Part shown: positions 10,770-22,800 of the stretch, in pieces
Position numbering within the stretch: the first letter of the stretch is position 1
Layout: each line of letters starts with the position of its first letter
Origin: Neospora caninum Liverpool
Taxonomy: Eukaryota; Apicomplexa; Conoidasida; Eucoccidiorida; Sarcocystidae
DNA: 64,000 bases
NCBI RefSeq assembly: GCF_000208865.1
Contig: NC_018396.1
Location: forward strand, 1,054,001-1,118,000
Reading direction: 5' to 3'
Notes under the pieces: model-generated
The model's database searches: none
Seen by the model: the letters and a program-made list of their open reading frames with translations, nothing else
Told to the model about the DNA's origin: nothing
Translations under genes and position numbers: made by a program

Positions 10770-13023
10770 CGTGTGGAGAGGACAGAGTTGAGTAAACAAA
10801 CGAGAGAAGAGAGGGACGGAAAGCGGGGGGAGAGAGGGAGGAAAACGAGAGAGAAGGGACGAACCACGAAGGCGAGGGGAGAAAGTAGGTAAAGGCGAGA
10901 AAAGAGGAAAATATAATGGTGGAGACGAGACAAAAGAAAGAAAGCGAGACGTGGAGAGAGGAGAGAAAACTCGAGCAGGATGACACGGCCAGGGAAGGCA
11001 AAGGAGGAGACAGGAAACGGGAAAAGAGGGAAAACCCGAGGTCACAAAAGGTCACGAAAAGAACCTCAGAGAGAAAGAATGGAAGGGAAGAGAGAGTTAG
11101 ACGCAAGGAGACTGTTGAAGGAAAGAGTTTTCCCGGACGACGCGGCGGGTCCATTTTTCGCGCGGAGAAAAGCGAAGACGTTGCCTCGCTGTCTCGAAAA
11201 GAAGAGCGCGAAGAAAAGACGACCGTCTCTTCTTCCCCGCTCTCTCGGGGCGTCTCTCTCGGCGGGGATCGGCCGTCTCCTTCGTTTGCTTGGCGCGGCG
11301 GCTAGGAAGCAGACGCGCTGGAAAAAAACGATAACTTTTTTCCCGAGTAAGAGACGAAAGAAAACACTCGGTGAGCAGGAAGGGAAGCGAAATCGTGCGC
11401 CCTTCCGCAATTCTTTCGCGCATGGCGCCATAGCCAGCGAGTCGGGCCTCGTCTCCACTGGGACTTGTGTGGGGCGTGTCGGCAGTTGGAAGGAGTCCTG
11501 CAGACACGAGATTTGAGGAGAGAGCCGTAGCACGGGAGGAGAGAAAGGCCCGAGGAAATCGCCCTCGGACGCCTGCCTCTCACAGCGCATGTTTTCCCCT
11601 TGAAACGTTTAGAGAGAGAGAGTCGTGACATTGAGAGAGCTCCGGAGGAAGAGAGGAGTTGGATCTCACGGGATTGGTGCAGCCCGGAAGGCGATCGCGT
11701 TGGCGATTTTGGGGCGCTGCAGCGTGCGAAGGAAAGGCGAAGGAAGCGCGGAAAATCGACTAGAGAGACGAGGAAACATGAACCGTGTTAGAGCGACTAA
11801 AGACGAGTCGCAAGTCCACCTGTCAAAAAGCAGCTGAGACATGAAGAGAGACACACATGCTCGGTCCATCTCTCTGTCGTGGAGACTCTCTGCTGCTCAC
11901 GCGTTCGCTTTGTCTTCTTCCTTTCTTTTCTTCTCTCCTTCTCCCTTTCTGCTCGCCTGCGCTTCTCTCAGTGTTCTTATTCTCGTCTCAGTCTCTCCTC
12001 TCTCGGTTCTATCCGTGCCCTCTCCTCTTCGTCTCTGCTCCCTCTCTCTCTGTTGTCACAAATGATTCTCATCTTTTTCGGAATCGCGAAAGAGCCTTCA
12101 GCCTGGGCGCGCAGATGGAGGGTAACCGCGAAGACGTAAACTGCAGATGTCGAAAAATCCAAAGAAAAGAGGGCGACAGAGGAAGGGGTAGAGACACTTC
12201 AGTTGGAGAGAGGAGCAGTCTCTTTTTGAGAGGGCGGGAACAGAAACTCTTCGCGAGAGTAGAGAGGATCCAGGGACTTCGATAGTCAGAGCCGCAGGAA
12301 GGCACACGGGAGGCGAGGAAAAGAAACGAGAAGAGAGGAAGGAACCGAGAAGAACTCAAAGCCGTTCTTGCCGAAGGATCCCTTTCTTTACGGGGAAAGA
12401 AGCTGCCGGGTAGGTTGTTCTCGAGGCACTCCGCTTTCAGAGCGTTTGGCAGTGTGAGCAACGCCCTGTGCGAAGGCGGGCGAATCGAGGCAGACGCCAC
12501 ACCCGGCAGCGCTTTCGTTTCAAGCGTGACCGCAGGGGGAATGACACCAGTGCGAGATCCTCATCTCTTTTTTCGCGTGTCTCTCCGACTTTCCTTCGCT
12601 TCCTTCTCGAGGTTCTCCAGTCACGCCAACTCGTCATCGCTTCACGCTTATGAAAACCTCTGTTTCTGTAGAAGCAAGACAGTTGTTTGTGGCACGAGGG
12701 CGGCAGACCCACTGCTCCGGCCTGCCGCAGAACACAGGAACCTCGTCAAGACAAACTCGTCCTCTGTTTGCGTTCTGTTTTCTGTTTGCTGTATTTAGTC
12801 TCGTTCGGCGTCGGGCTCCCTCTTACTCCTTCTTCGTCTACCGATCTATCTGTGTATCTCTGTCTCTTTCTCGTGTGTCCTGGTTTACACCCATTCGTGC
12901 GTTTTTCTTTCCGCTCCGAGTTTGCCGCTCCCGAGTCAGTAACGGGAATCCATTCCCACACAAAACGCGCGCCGTTTGAGCACAGCAGAACAGCCCGCTT
13001 CGCACGCTGTCTCTGCGAACCGG

Positions 13024-13037
13024 GGTGTATAGACACC
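13024..13037. repeat. quasi-palindrome GGTGT-ATAG-ACACC
   Basis: Strict copy of the dispersed motif in intergenic DNA; the flanks (CG/GG before, TCG after) extend the dyad with one mismatch. Confidence 0.9.
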
Positions 13038-14570
13038 TCGGGGCGCTGCGGGAAATTGGAAATCGCACTCGACAAGGCCCTCGACCGCCGCACGCCACAG
13101 GACGTAATTGTCAGACGGCACGCACCCCAAGCGGAGACGGACTCCTCGCAAGATGCAAACAGACGACCTCGACACAAGGAGAGGGAACACTCGGCAAAAA
13201 CGACGGGATAGAGAGACACCTTTCGAAAACCCGGGCGCTAACGCGTTTCCTTCGTTCCCTTTGAACTGGAGAGAACACAAACGCCGAGATGGAAGCCTGA
13301 GCCCGCAGTCAGAAGTCCTGACACGTACCAAGGCACAGATCGCGTCTCTGCAGAGAAGAAGACATGCTGGACTTTCCTAGGAAGAAGAAAAACGCAACTC
13401 CTCAGGCGTGGTGCCACCCAGTGAACATCGGAGAGTGCACCGTCGGAAGCATCGACGCCTACACACCCGAGCCTGCTCTAGGTCGAAGGGCGATGCTTGC
13501 GACCCTTCTTTCGTGTGAAGTGGATGCGTGTTGTTTCTTCCGGCCCAAAAACCAAATCACGGTGACCAATCGAGCACCGGCTTTAAAGACGAAATCTTTT
13601 TTTCTCGTCTGTCTGTCCGCCGTGTTAAAGAGCAGACACGCGAGAGCCGCGTGGAGTCTTCTGTGGCTCGCCGTGTCTCTCCCCGTTGTCTCGTTTGAGT
13701 ATCTGTCGAAGAACAAGGAGAGTCTCCACGCTCCGGAGTAAAAGTCGCCTGTTTCGTCAGACCCGCGTTCGCCCCGGGTATGCAAAAAGTACTTTTTAAG
13801 TTCAGATTTCCTCGAGTTTCTTGAACTGCGTTTCGTCTCTCACTTCTCTGGCTTCGCGCCGCATGCACCCCCGGTGGAGACACCCAACGCTCAAGACACA
13901 GAAACAGAGCGGGGCGGGCGAGAGACAGCGGCGCGAGGAAACTTGCCACAGTTTGACACGAACGCCAAAAAAGCCGCGCGGTCTCACCTCTCTCTGCGAG
14001 AATTTAACGCGAGAAAGAAACGGAAGAAACGGATTGGAAAAGGAGGAATGCCAGCGGCCGTGTTCCCCTTGAGAAGCGTCGCGTCTGCCACGTTGAAACT
14101 CACAAAGATCGCAACTTTTCCTCGTTTGAACAAAGAAGACCGCGTGACAACCCTGTCCGTTTAAATCTCCCATCGTCTCTTGTGCTGCTTCAAACGTCTT
14201 CCTTTTCGGTTTCTTCGAAAAGAAGGCCTTGAGGAAGTGGCGGCAATCCCGTTCCTTTCTTGCGGATCCGTCAAGGTAGCAAACTTTGAACTCGCTCGCG
14301 AAACTTGACAGGCACGAGTCGCGAAGCGGAGAGCTCGACATTTGCGCGGTCGCGAACTGAAAGAGAGTGCATGTGGGGATTCGTTGACTTTCGGAGGAGA
14401 CAAGTGGAGTTCGTAGTGCAGAAGAAAGCGGCCGCGCAAGAGTCCACACATGGAAGGATCGCGTGGCCATCCGGGAAGCAGTTCGAGAAGAAACAGGCGC
14501 ATTCTCGCAGGACCATCTCAAGCTCGTAGGCCCGGCGAAACGACGGAAACGGAAATGTCTCGAAATAGAG

Positions 14571-14584
14571 GGTGTGTGAACACC
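14571..14584. repeat. quasi-palindrome GGTGT-GTGA-ACACC
   Basis: Strict copy of the dispersed motif, 68 bp upstream of the protease ATG and so probably in its 5' untranslated region. Confidence 0.9.
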
Positions 14585-14652
14585 TGGCGCATTTTGGGAA
14601 GAAAGCCGAGCCGCCTGTTTGTTTTCTCAGCTGTCCACGGAAACTGCCAACA

Positions 14653-17600
14653 ATGACGACGCGAAGATCTGCGGGTCCCCTTTCGCTTTTCGTCAGGAGA
14701 TCGCGAAGTCTCTCTCGACCGTCTCTCTGCCTCTTTATCGCGTTATTCTCTTTCTGCTATGCAGCCATTGGCGGCTGTTCTCTTGCTCTGCGGTGTTCTC
14801 CAGCTGTTCGTACACCCCCTGTCGACTCGCTGTCTGCGTGCGTTTCGTCTTCCTCTCTGTCTCCCTCCGCCGCCCCCGGGGGACTGTCGTCGCCTGTTGC
14901 CGTCCGGTGTTCGGCGTCTTCTCGGGCGCTCTGCTCCGCTTCCGCTCCTCGACGCAGTTCGGCGCTTTGCTGTTCCCATCCACATGACGGCGGAACGGAG
15001 AACGCGAAAGAACCTCGCACCCGGGATCTGCATGCGCTCCTGCTCCAGGCCGCAGCCGTCGAAGACTCAAAAGTTCTTTTACTACTGGAGTCCGCTGCCC
15101 GACTCTACGCTAACCCCGAGAGCTCGAGGCGGCTGAGAGAGAGAAACCGCGGGAGACGGCGAGAAAGCCGGATAAAACAGGGAAGAACAGGACGGCCCGA
15201 TGGAAACGAGAGGAGGCGAGCTGAGCAAAGCGACCGTGCACTTCGTGCGAGAGACACGCATTTCGAAGATGCGTTCCACCCCGAGAACGCGGTCTTAGGT
15301 CTCAGCCCCGGCGACGGACACGAAGTCGAGAGGCCACGCGTGGAGAACGAGACTCGGACAGGGGGAAAAGGAAACGCGACGTCCACGGACTCGGCGCCAG
15401 AGCTTCCTAAGGGGTTTCTGCCTTTGCTCTTTTCGAGAAATGCACGGTTCGCAAACACTGGAGTCCCAACCGTTTTCCGGCCGCTCCCTCCCTTCCTCTC
15501 ATTGAGACGAGATCGGGGACGCGCTGGCAGAGAGGACACCGAGGGAAAGCGAGACGATGCGAGAGAAGACGACTGCGAGGGAGAGACAGAAGGCGCTGGC
15601 GATGAGGACGTCCCTCCGTTTCTTCACCGTCTGCCACCCGACGCGCTGCAGAAGCAGCTTCGAGAACGGCGCAAGTGGAAGCCGCCTTCAGCCGTTCGAG
15701 CTCTCCTTGAAAACCCTCGCGTCGACCAAACCGGAAACGAACCGAATGCGTCGTTCTCTGTCCATTCGTCCTCGGGATCCTCTCCGTCTTCTTTCGCTTC
15801 CTCCTGTCCGTCTCACGCTTTCTCTCCAGCGTGCGATGCCTCGGCTGTGGTCGCCTCTTCAGTTTCTTCTTCCTCGCCAGAGTTGCCAGGAGCGGCTAGC
15901 AGCCTTGCGTCTGCAGCGTCGGAGGACAGGCCGTCTGGGAGGATCCGAGGTCGGCGCGGTGTTGGTCCGCGCGTCATTGAGGCGACGGCGATTCTCGCGC
16001 GGGTCGTAAAATGCGAAAGTTGCAGCAGAGGCGACTCTTCGCAGGAACGATGGCATGCCTTCCCCGCCTCCGGCGTTTTTATTCACCCCTCTGGGATCCT
16101 CGTCACCAACTTCCACGTCCTCGATTCCTCACAGGACCGAGCAGACGCAGACGGAGAACAAGAGGGAACAGCAGAACCAGAAGGAGAAAGAGAAAGAGAA
16201 GAACGAGAAGAAGAAGAACAAGAGGAAGAAGCACGCGGAGGCAAGGAGAGTGGAGCGCAAGTAGTAGAAAAGTCCCAGGACACAAGTGGGAAGATGGACC
16301 AGAGGAGAGGCGGCGGAGAGACAGAAAGATGGGGAGGGGCGTTTGACAAGGCCCGTGGAGGCGCGGATCGCCGTGGAACGGCACGCCAGAAGAGCCGACA
16401 TCGGAAGAGAAGCTTCACACAGAGAGAAGAAATGTTCATTGTCATGGATCGCCGTGGGCGCTGCTGGCCAGTTCAGGAAGTTCTCGCTGCGGATGAGGAA
16501 ACGGATTTAGCCCTCCTCAAGGTCGACTGGGATGGCCTCGTCGATGGCGCGTCACTGTCTCCCAGCGCCCTGCCTCTTTTCTCTCCTTCCGTTCTGACAG
16601 ACGTCTCTGCTCGCTCCCCGTCTTCGCCCTCTCCGTCGCTGGGCTCCTACGGCAGGCCTCGCAGCGGCCAGCTGTCTCCCGGCCTTTCACGCTCGCCGTC
16701 GACAGCCCGCGAGGGACCGGAGGATACAGTGTCGCTCCCGTTTTCTCGAGAGGTCCAGGCACCCTCAGACGGCGCACACGGCGACGCTCGAATCACACCA
16801 GACCGGGCGAGGCACAGGCTCGCCGGCGACGAAGAAGCGAGGACCGACAGAGGCATCAGCGACAGGAGAGACGAAGACCGCTACTGGTCAGGAAGCAGGG
16901 GAGACAGGGAGGTCGCGTGGATTCCGATCGCGCGACTCCCCGCGTCAGAGGGGACCGGCGTTGTGGTTTCGAGTCACCCGTCAGGGCGGTTCTTTTCCCT
17001 CTCGTCCGGCATCGTCTCGCGCTATTTTGTCTCCGGCCGCTCCGGGGGAGACCGAGGCGGGCACGGGCAAGCGCCGCAGACCCCGCGAGCGCATGCAGCC
17101 CTGCCGAGAGTAGGTAAGAAGAGCCCCGGCGGGGAAGGCGCGTCGAATCCCTCAGTGTGCGCGTTTTGTGCTGCGCTGCGAGAACGACCGGGGGCGCAGG
17201 CAGAGTTGCAAGACCGAGCCGAAAGACGGAACGACGCACGTCGTAGGGGGGAAAATGGAGAGGACGGGAAGCGGCGGAGAGGGAGCGAAGGCAACCGAAA
17301 GAGAAATGCAAGTGTTGAAACTGGGGCAGAAGGACAAGAAGCGAGAAGACACTGCATGTTTGTTACAGGAGTCTTTCGATTCGGATCCACCACACACGCA
17401 GCTTCTCGCTTCGCGCTGTTCCTCCGTCATTGTTGTGGTTTTCTCTCTGCAAGACTCGCTTCTCCTCGCTCGCGTTTCGTCACAGCCTGGATCTGCTCTC
17501 GCCCTCCTTTTACAACGGTTACGCCGTGTGGTTTCCACTCCCGGGTGCCTTTTGGTTTGCTCTGTCTCGGTCCCGTCTTGCCCTGTCTCCGTTTTCATGG

Positions 17601-18270
17601 CTTCACGTCTTTGTTTGTCCCTCTCGTCTCGTGCTTCGTCGCTCGGCTTCTCTGGATCTTTCTCGGCATGCGGTGGCGCCTCTCTCTGTCTGTTTCAGTG
17701 CTTGCAGTGACTGCAGACTTCGCACGAGGCTCCAGCGGGGCGCCAGTGAGCGACGCGGCCACGGGCGAGCTCCTGGGCATTGCCCAAAGCACGTCTTCGT
17801 TGTATTGCGGCCCAGGGTCCGAGGCTCCGCATGGAGTGGACCAAGGAAAAGGGAAACGGCGAAAGCTGTCATCTGGTTTACCTGCGTCGTGGCCAGCCCC
17901 ATCGGCCTCGCAGGAAGCGGCGGAAAACGCGACAGCCAATCAGAGTTCGGCGGCGTTTGCGGATGCGCCGCGAGATCATGCAGGCTCGTGGACGGGGACG
18001 AGACGCTTAGGAAACAGCGACAAAGCCGAGAGAGAGGAGAATGGAGAACTCGGAGAGCCAGTGGCATGTGGATACGAGGGAGAAGGACGTAGACAACGAG
18101 ACGGGGGGAGAGGTCGCCACGGAGCGAGACAAGACGCGGAGACCAGAGAAAAGAAGAGACACGAAGGGCGACGAAGTGGCCAAGCAGGATGTGAGAGTCG
18201 GACGCTTCAAATGGTCGTGAAGACATGCATCCCTAGTCTCTATATCTTCGATTTGCTGGAGGATTCATGA
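14653..18270 (+). CDS. secretory trypsin-like serine protease with large insertions
   Basis: Exons are 14653-17113 and 17699-18270 (1010 aa); donor GTAAGA, acceptor TTTCAG, phase 1. The start AACAATGAC fits the usual apicomplexan start context, and the frame upstream has only a GTG. A hydrophobic stretch (CLFIALFSFCYAAIGG, residues about 27-42) looks like a signal peptide or anchor. The catalytic triad is readable: His in GILVTNFHVLD (about 490), Asp in ADEETDLALLKVD (about 620), and Ser in ADFARGSSGAPVSD, which is created in frame by the splice. The end (TLQMVVKTCIPSLYIFDLL) matches the C-terminal helix of Trypsin_2-type peptidases. About 450 residues of low-complexity Ser/Arg/Glu sequence precede the domain and long charged insertions separate the triad residues, so the fold is heavily expanded. 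Substrate is unknown. It could be an inactive homologue, but all three catalytic residues are present. Confidence 0.82.
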   Translation: MTTRRSAGPLSLFVRRSRSLSRPSLCLFIALFSFCYAAIGGCSLALRCSPAVRTPPVDSLSACVSSSSLSPSAAPGGLSSPVAVRCSASSRALCSASAPRRSSALCCSHPHDGGTENAKEPRTRDLHALLLQAAAVEDSKVLLLLESAARLYANPESSRRLRERNRGRRRESRIKQGRTGRPDGNERRRAEQSDRALRARDTHFEDAFHPENAVLGLSPGDGHEVERPRVENETRTGGKGNATSTDSAPELPKGFLPLLFSRNARFANTGVPTVFRPLPPFLSLRRDRGRAGREDTEGKRDDAREDDCEGETEGAGDEDVPPFLHRLPPDALQKQLRERRKWKPPSAVRALLENPRVDQTGNEPNASFSVHSSSGSSPSSFASSCPSHAFSPACDASAVVASSVSSSSPELPGAASSLASAASEDRPSGRIRGRRGVGPRVIEATAILARVVKCESCSRGDSSQERWHAFPASGVFIHPSGILVTNFHVLDSSQDRADADGEQEGTAEPEGEREREEREEEEQEEEARGGKESGAQVVEKSQDTSGKMDQRRGGGETERWGGAFDKARGGADRRGTARQKSRHRKRSFTQREEMFIVMDRRGRCWPVQEVLAADEETDLALLKVDWDGLVDGASLSPSALPLFSPSVLTDVSARSPSSPSPSLGSYGRPRSGQLSPGLSRSPSTAREGPEDTVSLPFSREVQAPSDGAHGDARITPDRARHRLAGDEEARTDRGISDRRDEDRYWSGSRGDREVAWIPIARLPASEGTGVVVSSHPSGRFFSLSSGIVSRYFVSGRSGGDRGGHGQAPQTPRAHAALPRVGKKSPGGEGASNPSVCAFCAALRERPGAQAELQDRAERRNDARRRGENGEDGKRRRGSEGNRKRNASVETGAEGQEARRHCMFVTGVFRFGSTTHAASRFALFLRHCCGFLSARLASPRSRFVTAWICSRPPFTTVTPCGFHSRVPFGLLCLGPVLPCLRFHGFTSLFVPLVSCFVARLLWIFLGMRWRLSLSVSVLAVTADFARGSSGAPVSDAATGELLGIAQSTSSLYCGPGSEAPHGVDQGKGKRRKLSSGLPASWPAPSASQEAAENATANQSSAAFADAPRDHAGSWTGTRRLGNSDKAEREENGELGEPVACGYEGEGRRQRDGGRGRHGARQDAETREKKRHEGRRSGQAGCESRTLQMVVKTCIPSLYIFDLLEDS
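14803..14816. repeat. quasi-palindrome variant GCTGT-TCGT-ACACC
   Basis: Copy of the dispersed motif in the N-terminal coding region of the protease (AVRTPP). Confidence 0.85.
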
Positions 18271-18462
18271 CAGTCCGCACAAGCGTCCCGATAGAGGCTC
18301 TTTTCCCCCAAATGGCCAGCAAGACGAAGGCTCAGCTCTCAGGCGGATTGCCTCTCTCTCTGTGCGTGTTGGCGGGTAACCCTCTGAAAACGCCTTTATA
18401 TACACAAGCCGCTCCTGTATATACCCGCAGGTTGCAGGTCTCTTTCTCTTCTTCACCTTACG

Positions 18463-18469
<7 letters not shown>

Positions 18470-18510
<41 letters not shown>

Positions 18511-18511
18511 T

Positions 18512-18546
<35 letters not shown>

Positions 18547-18565
18547 ATATATATGTATTTATTTG

Positions 18566-18604
<39 letters not shown>
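18470..18604. repeat. long interrupted (TA)n tract, ~135 bp
   Basis: The longest TA microsatellite in the window, with ATTTATAT and TGTATTTAT interruptions. It lies 200 bp after the protease stop codon, between convergent genes. Confidence 0.97.
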
Positions 18605-18609
<5 letters not shown>

Positions 18610-18959
18610 CACTTACTTGTTTATATGGAATGGTACTATGTGGGCACATCCATGAATAGGTAGACACAGATGTCTCTGTTTCGGCAGATGCATGTGTTTT
18701 AGAAATGCTCAGCCGCTGATGTCGGCGTCCGTTTCCGCAAAGTCTGGCGACGAGCCGAGCGTTTTTAATCATTTTCAAGCAGCGCCTTTTCCTTGTCAAC
18801 GGGTTTAGCATCCCGGCCAAAACCTCGGAGGCTACCCGTGGGCGTCTCCTTGTTTTGGATCAAAGTGTTCGTTTTTCCTCTACAAAAAGAAAGGCAGCTG
18901 CCACCTGCGAAACACTTCCTATTTGAAAGGCCGCGTATGGGCGCCCTGGCTGCCGGGCT

Positions 18960-19830
18960 GTCGCATGCGTGCGCCTCGCGAGGTTCTTTGTCTGCATGCA
19001 TTTTGACATTTGATGGGATTGCGGGGATGCATGCACGTCGCGCGATCACTCCAGACGCAGCCGCAGTGGCTCCACAGAGTGCGCGGACCGTTTGCCGCTG
19101 CATGCAAACCTTTGCGGAGCACGTCTGCCGCTCATGTGCACATGCAGTATTTTTGTGCTGTTACATTTGTCCGACTTCGGAACGCGTTTTGGGACACGAA
19201 CGCATGCCTCTGGGCTATCCCCAGGAGCTCAGATCGAGTTCGCTCATTGCGGCTCTGCATGCATCCGCTTCCCTACACGCCGAAACGCTGCACTGAACTA
19301 CCGTATCCACACCATCGGCCGCGTGCACATGTTGACGTTCATGCACCTATCATTGCACGTGCGCAAACATACATATATATATATATATATACATATACAT
19401 AAATATATATATATATATAGACATAAATATATATATATAAGATCTGATATACATAACGGGTTTTGCTGGCACGTCCGTATCCTTCTGCTTGTTCACGCGT
19501 CATCTACAGCGTTCGGGGAGGCCTTCAGTCCGACTTTTCGGGGATCGGCAGGCTCGGAGACGAGGTCGCTGAGGAAGGCGAGAAGAGTCGCTACGGACCA
19601 GGCCTGCGCTTGGCAACTGTCCTTGCAAAAGCTGAAAAATGTGCGCACACATATAAGCGGTTAACCCTTTATAAGCATGAATATCTGCCTGCACATGTAC
19701 ACGCTTGCACGGCGCCAAATCAAGCTCGTATAAATATACCTGCTGCTCGGAACCTACACGCGCCTGTGTTGGCCCTATACCAGACATGCATGCATGTCCA
19801 TAAATATATGTACAGTATATGCATGCATGC
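18960..19830. repeat. cluster of GCATGC / TGCATGCA words
   Basis: GCATGC occurs at about 18963, 18994, 19028, 19100, 19203, 19258, 19788 and 19819 (the last two within overlapping CATGCATGCATG runs). The cluster spans the protease/GDE intergenic region and the last intron of GDE. GCATGC is a known apicomplexan AP2-type DNA-binding word; its placement at convergent 3' ends is unexplained. Confidence 0.7.
19373..19440. repeat. (TA)n microsatellite
   Basis: Interrupted TA runs just beyond the stop codon of the debranching enzyme, probably in or after its 3' untranslated region. Confidence 0.95.
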
Positions 19831-22800
19831 AACAACACAGGAGAGGCGGCCAGGATGCATCTCGTCGCTGAGGGATCGGTTCGACGTTTCCACGTCGTGG
19901 TTTCTGGGCCTCGTACGAACCCCGCACGCTTTCCTTTGGCAGCCAACAAGTGTGGGTCGCGCCCTAGTCTCAGTGAAACCGGTCGTGTTTTTCTCTTTTG
20001 CCAGTATTGATTTTCCTTCGTTTGCGAACCTGCCGCTGGAGTTTGTGAGCTCTGGCAGAGACTTCCATTTGTCTGTTTCGAGGTGTTTTCTGTGGGTCTG
20101 CAGGAAACGCATGCAGTCTTCCTGCACGCGGAAGCTGGCGCGCTTGGTTGGCCCCGCAGATTTGCCGCCTCTGCCAGGCTCTTTGTCGAACTCCTCCGCG
20201 AAAATCATCTTTGCTCTGAGGAAATAGCCCAGCGGCCAAACCCACTCCGGTCCCTGCATGCAGAAAAGAGACACCGCGGGACCCGGATCCCCACAAACTC
20301 ACATGCCAAGGCCTCGAGACACATTTCCAAGAGCCCTCGCGCCTTTACACGGCTGTCCAGAATGCCACAGTCGCTCTCCCCACTCTCTGTCGATGTCTCG
20401 ATTTCTCTCTACATCAACATATATAGTTATAAACATGATAGGCGTCGGCGACAGACTGAAAAAAAGGCGATCGAGACTCGACATGGGAGACGATTCGTCC
20501 ATACGAGACGACCAAGCAAGCGCGTGCTGACAGTGTCTCACCCCCCGTTTTGCCATCTCTCTCCACAAACATCGAACTATATATATTTATATATATATAT
20601 ATATATATATGCGCATGCGATACGAACAAATACGCAGAGGGTTCGAGGCGGACTGATAGCGGGCTGACACGGCCCGTCAGTGAATGCCCTACCTGATGAT
20701 AGTTGTACCCATGCGCCACGTGGAAGTCGTTGGAGTCATTGGCGTTGTCGTAGTCAGGTCTGTAATTCCAGTCTGAAGGGTCAAGCGTCTTCAGCCCCAA
20801 CTGGTTCGGCCCCCACAGTGCCTTCTCAACCGCTTCCAAGTACTCGCGTGCATGCGTCTGAAAATGCAGAAAACATCCAGCGCGTTTTCTCTCGGATGAG
20901 AATCGATCCCTTGCCGACTACGTTCACTCTCCCTCTTCGGGTCTCCCTTACATCCCGCCTCTCCTTTCTCGCGAGTCTCTCCCTGCACGTTTTCTCTCGC
21001 TATTCGCTGATCTCTCGACCCTCGGATGTCTCGCCGCGTGGGCTGTCCCTACACCGGGGGACCGCACTGGCGCACTGCCCACGCACGTGACCCGGGAGTG
21101 CACCCTACGCATGTAAAGATTTTCACACAACTGCATATCGATAAAAATGTGGATAAACGATTTCTCTGTGCCTGACGACGCTTCACTTCGCAGTCAGGGA
21201 CGCGTGACCCTAAACCCGCCTGCAGCCGCATTGCCCACTCCACCACCGGCGGAAGCCAAGGCACGCACAATGACGCCACATTCCTGCGGCGACGCGCACG
21301 CGGCTACTTACACTTCACCCTTCAGATCACCCCTCGTAGGCTCGCATGCATATGCAAACAGAAGCGGAGACACGACGAGACTCGTCGCTAACAGAACTTG
21401 GGTTTCGCCCTAGGTCAGACTGCTTGCAATTGCAAACTCAAGCAGTACCTCCGCTTTGGCGTACCCGGTCAAACAGCTCGGGCGCGACCGCGAGAGCGAC
21501 GCATGCATTGGGTCGGAGTTGGTAGTCGCGCCACGCCTCCGTGGCCTTGTAGGTGTCTTTGTAGATTCCGCGACGGTTGATGAAGGTGCCGTCGACAAAG
21601 TACTCGGAGTCTTGGTGCGGCTCTTTTGGGACGTAGAAGCACTTTTCGACTCGGGCATCGAGCAGGGAGTTCCAACGGACGTAGGTCATCTCTTGGCCTG
21701 CAACGGAGGGACAGAAGACACAAATACCCCCGCGTCGTCTCTCCGTGAGCGACACATGCAAACAAGGGAGAGAAGAACTCACGTACCTGAGGAGGTTGTG
21801 ACCGTCTTGTACGGGAAAAACTCCTCCGGGAGGCGAGTGACGAAGCGAAGCGTCGACTTGAGTAGGCCGATGATCTCAATGGCTGCGCCGTCGCGCGGCG
21901 TTGCCGGCAGCCCGCGATTCCCAGCCTGAAAACAGATGTCACGACGGCCAGATCGGAAACGTGGAAACACGGACAGCGGGGGGAGAACGGAAACGGAATA
22001 TGGGCGATAACGAACGAAGAGATACACGAAGTGGTGGGCGCACGGGAAAAGCACAAAACAGGCACTGATGAGAGAAGGGACAGGCAAGGCACTGGAGAGA
22101 TCGACAAAGAGAGAGAAAGAGAGAAAGAGAACGGGAGATTAAGCGGGAAGAGTATCCACGTCGGCGACTTGGATGCGAGAGTGATTCACCGCTCCGTTTC
22201 TCATCGTGTGCAACGCGTTCCTTCTGTTCCGCCCGGCCAGTTCGTCCTTCGCTCGTGACCCTGTCTGTGTCCCCGCGTTTCGGCTCCTCTCTGTCTCCTC
22301 TCCACGGTCGGGTTCCTCCCGCCTGTCTGCGTGCCCGTCGTAGCGGGTGCTGCGCGAGATTACCTTGTCACTGGAGCCCATCTTGTCCATCCACGTGCCG
22401 CAGTTGAAGCGATTGCCTCCGAATATAAGCCCGTTGCTCGGATCCATGAAGACGCGAACGTTGAACCCTTCGTCGCGCATGTGTTCGTCGATCTGGCGGC
22501 CCGCATTCCACTCTCTGAAATCGATTCCCTGCGACCAGAAGAGCCGAAGACAGAGGGTGCGGTGAAGGCGAGGCCAGGAAAAAGCAAAGAAGAGGAACTC
22601 CACATCAGCGCAGGGACGGCGGAAGACCAGAGGGAAGGCGAAATGGTGAAGGAAGGCCGCAACCGACAAAGATCGAAAGGTGAGGAGGCGAAGACGGGCG
22701 ATGACACGGAAGGCAGCAAAATTGAAAGAGCGAGCAGGACACCACATGTGTGTTGGAACCGTAAGCGGAGATCGAGAGACGAGAAGAAAGCGTTACCTTT

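Larger units (their letters stand above)
10770..14652. other. divergent intergenic region, USP / serine protease
   Basis: This 3.9 kb lies between the start codons of two divergent genes and should contain both promoters and 5' untranslated regions. The USP side (10790-11120) is purine-rich on the + strand. The longest open frame (minus strand, 13802-14521) has no recognisable domain and biased composition. Quasi-palindrome copies lie at 13024 and 14571. I see no TATA box, RNA gene or transposon. Confidence 0.65.
18271..19492. other. convergent intergenic region, protease / debranching enzyme
   Basis: This 1.2 kb holds the 3' untranslated regions of two convergent genes, a long TA tract and a cluster of TGCATGC words. 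No gene is recognisable. Confidence 0.75.

Noticed and set aside
13802..14521. 239-codon minus-strand ORF between USP and protease
   Set aside because: No domain, uneven composition and no partner exons found; treated as chance.
14572..14652. Earlier GTG start for the protease
   Set aside because: Eukaryotic gene; the ATG at 14653 has good context and is followed by the signal-like segment.
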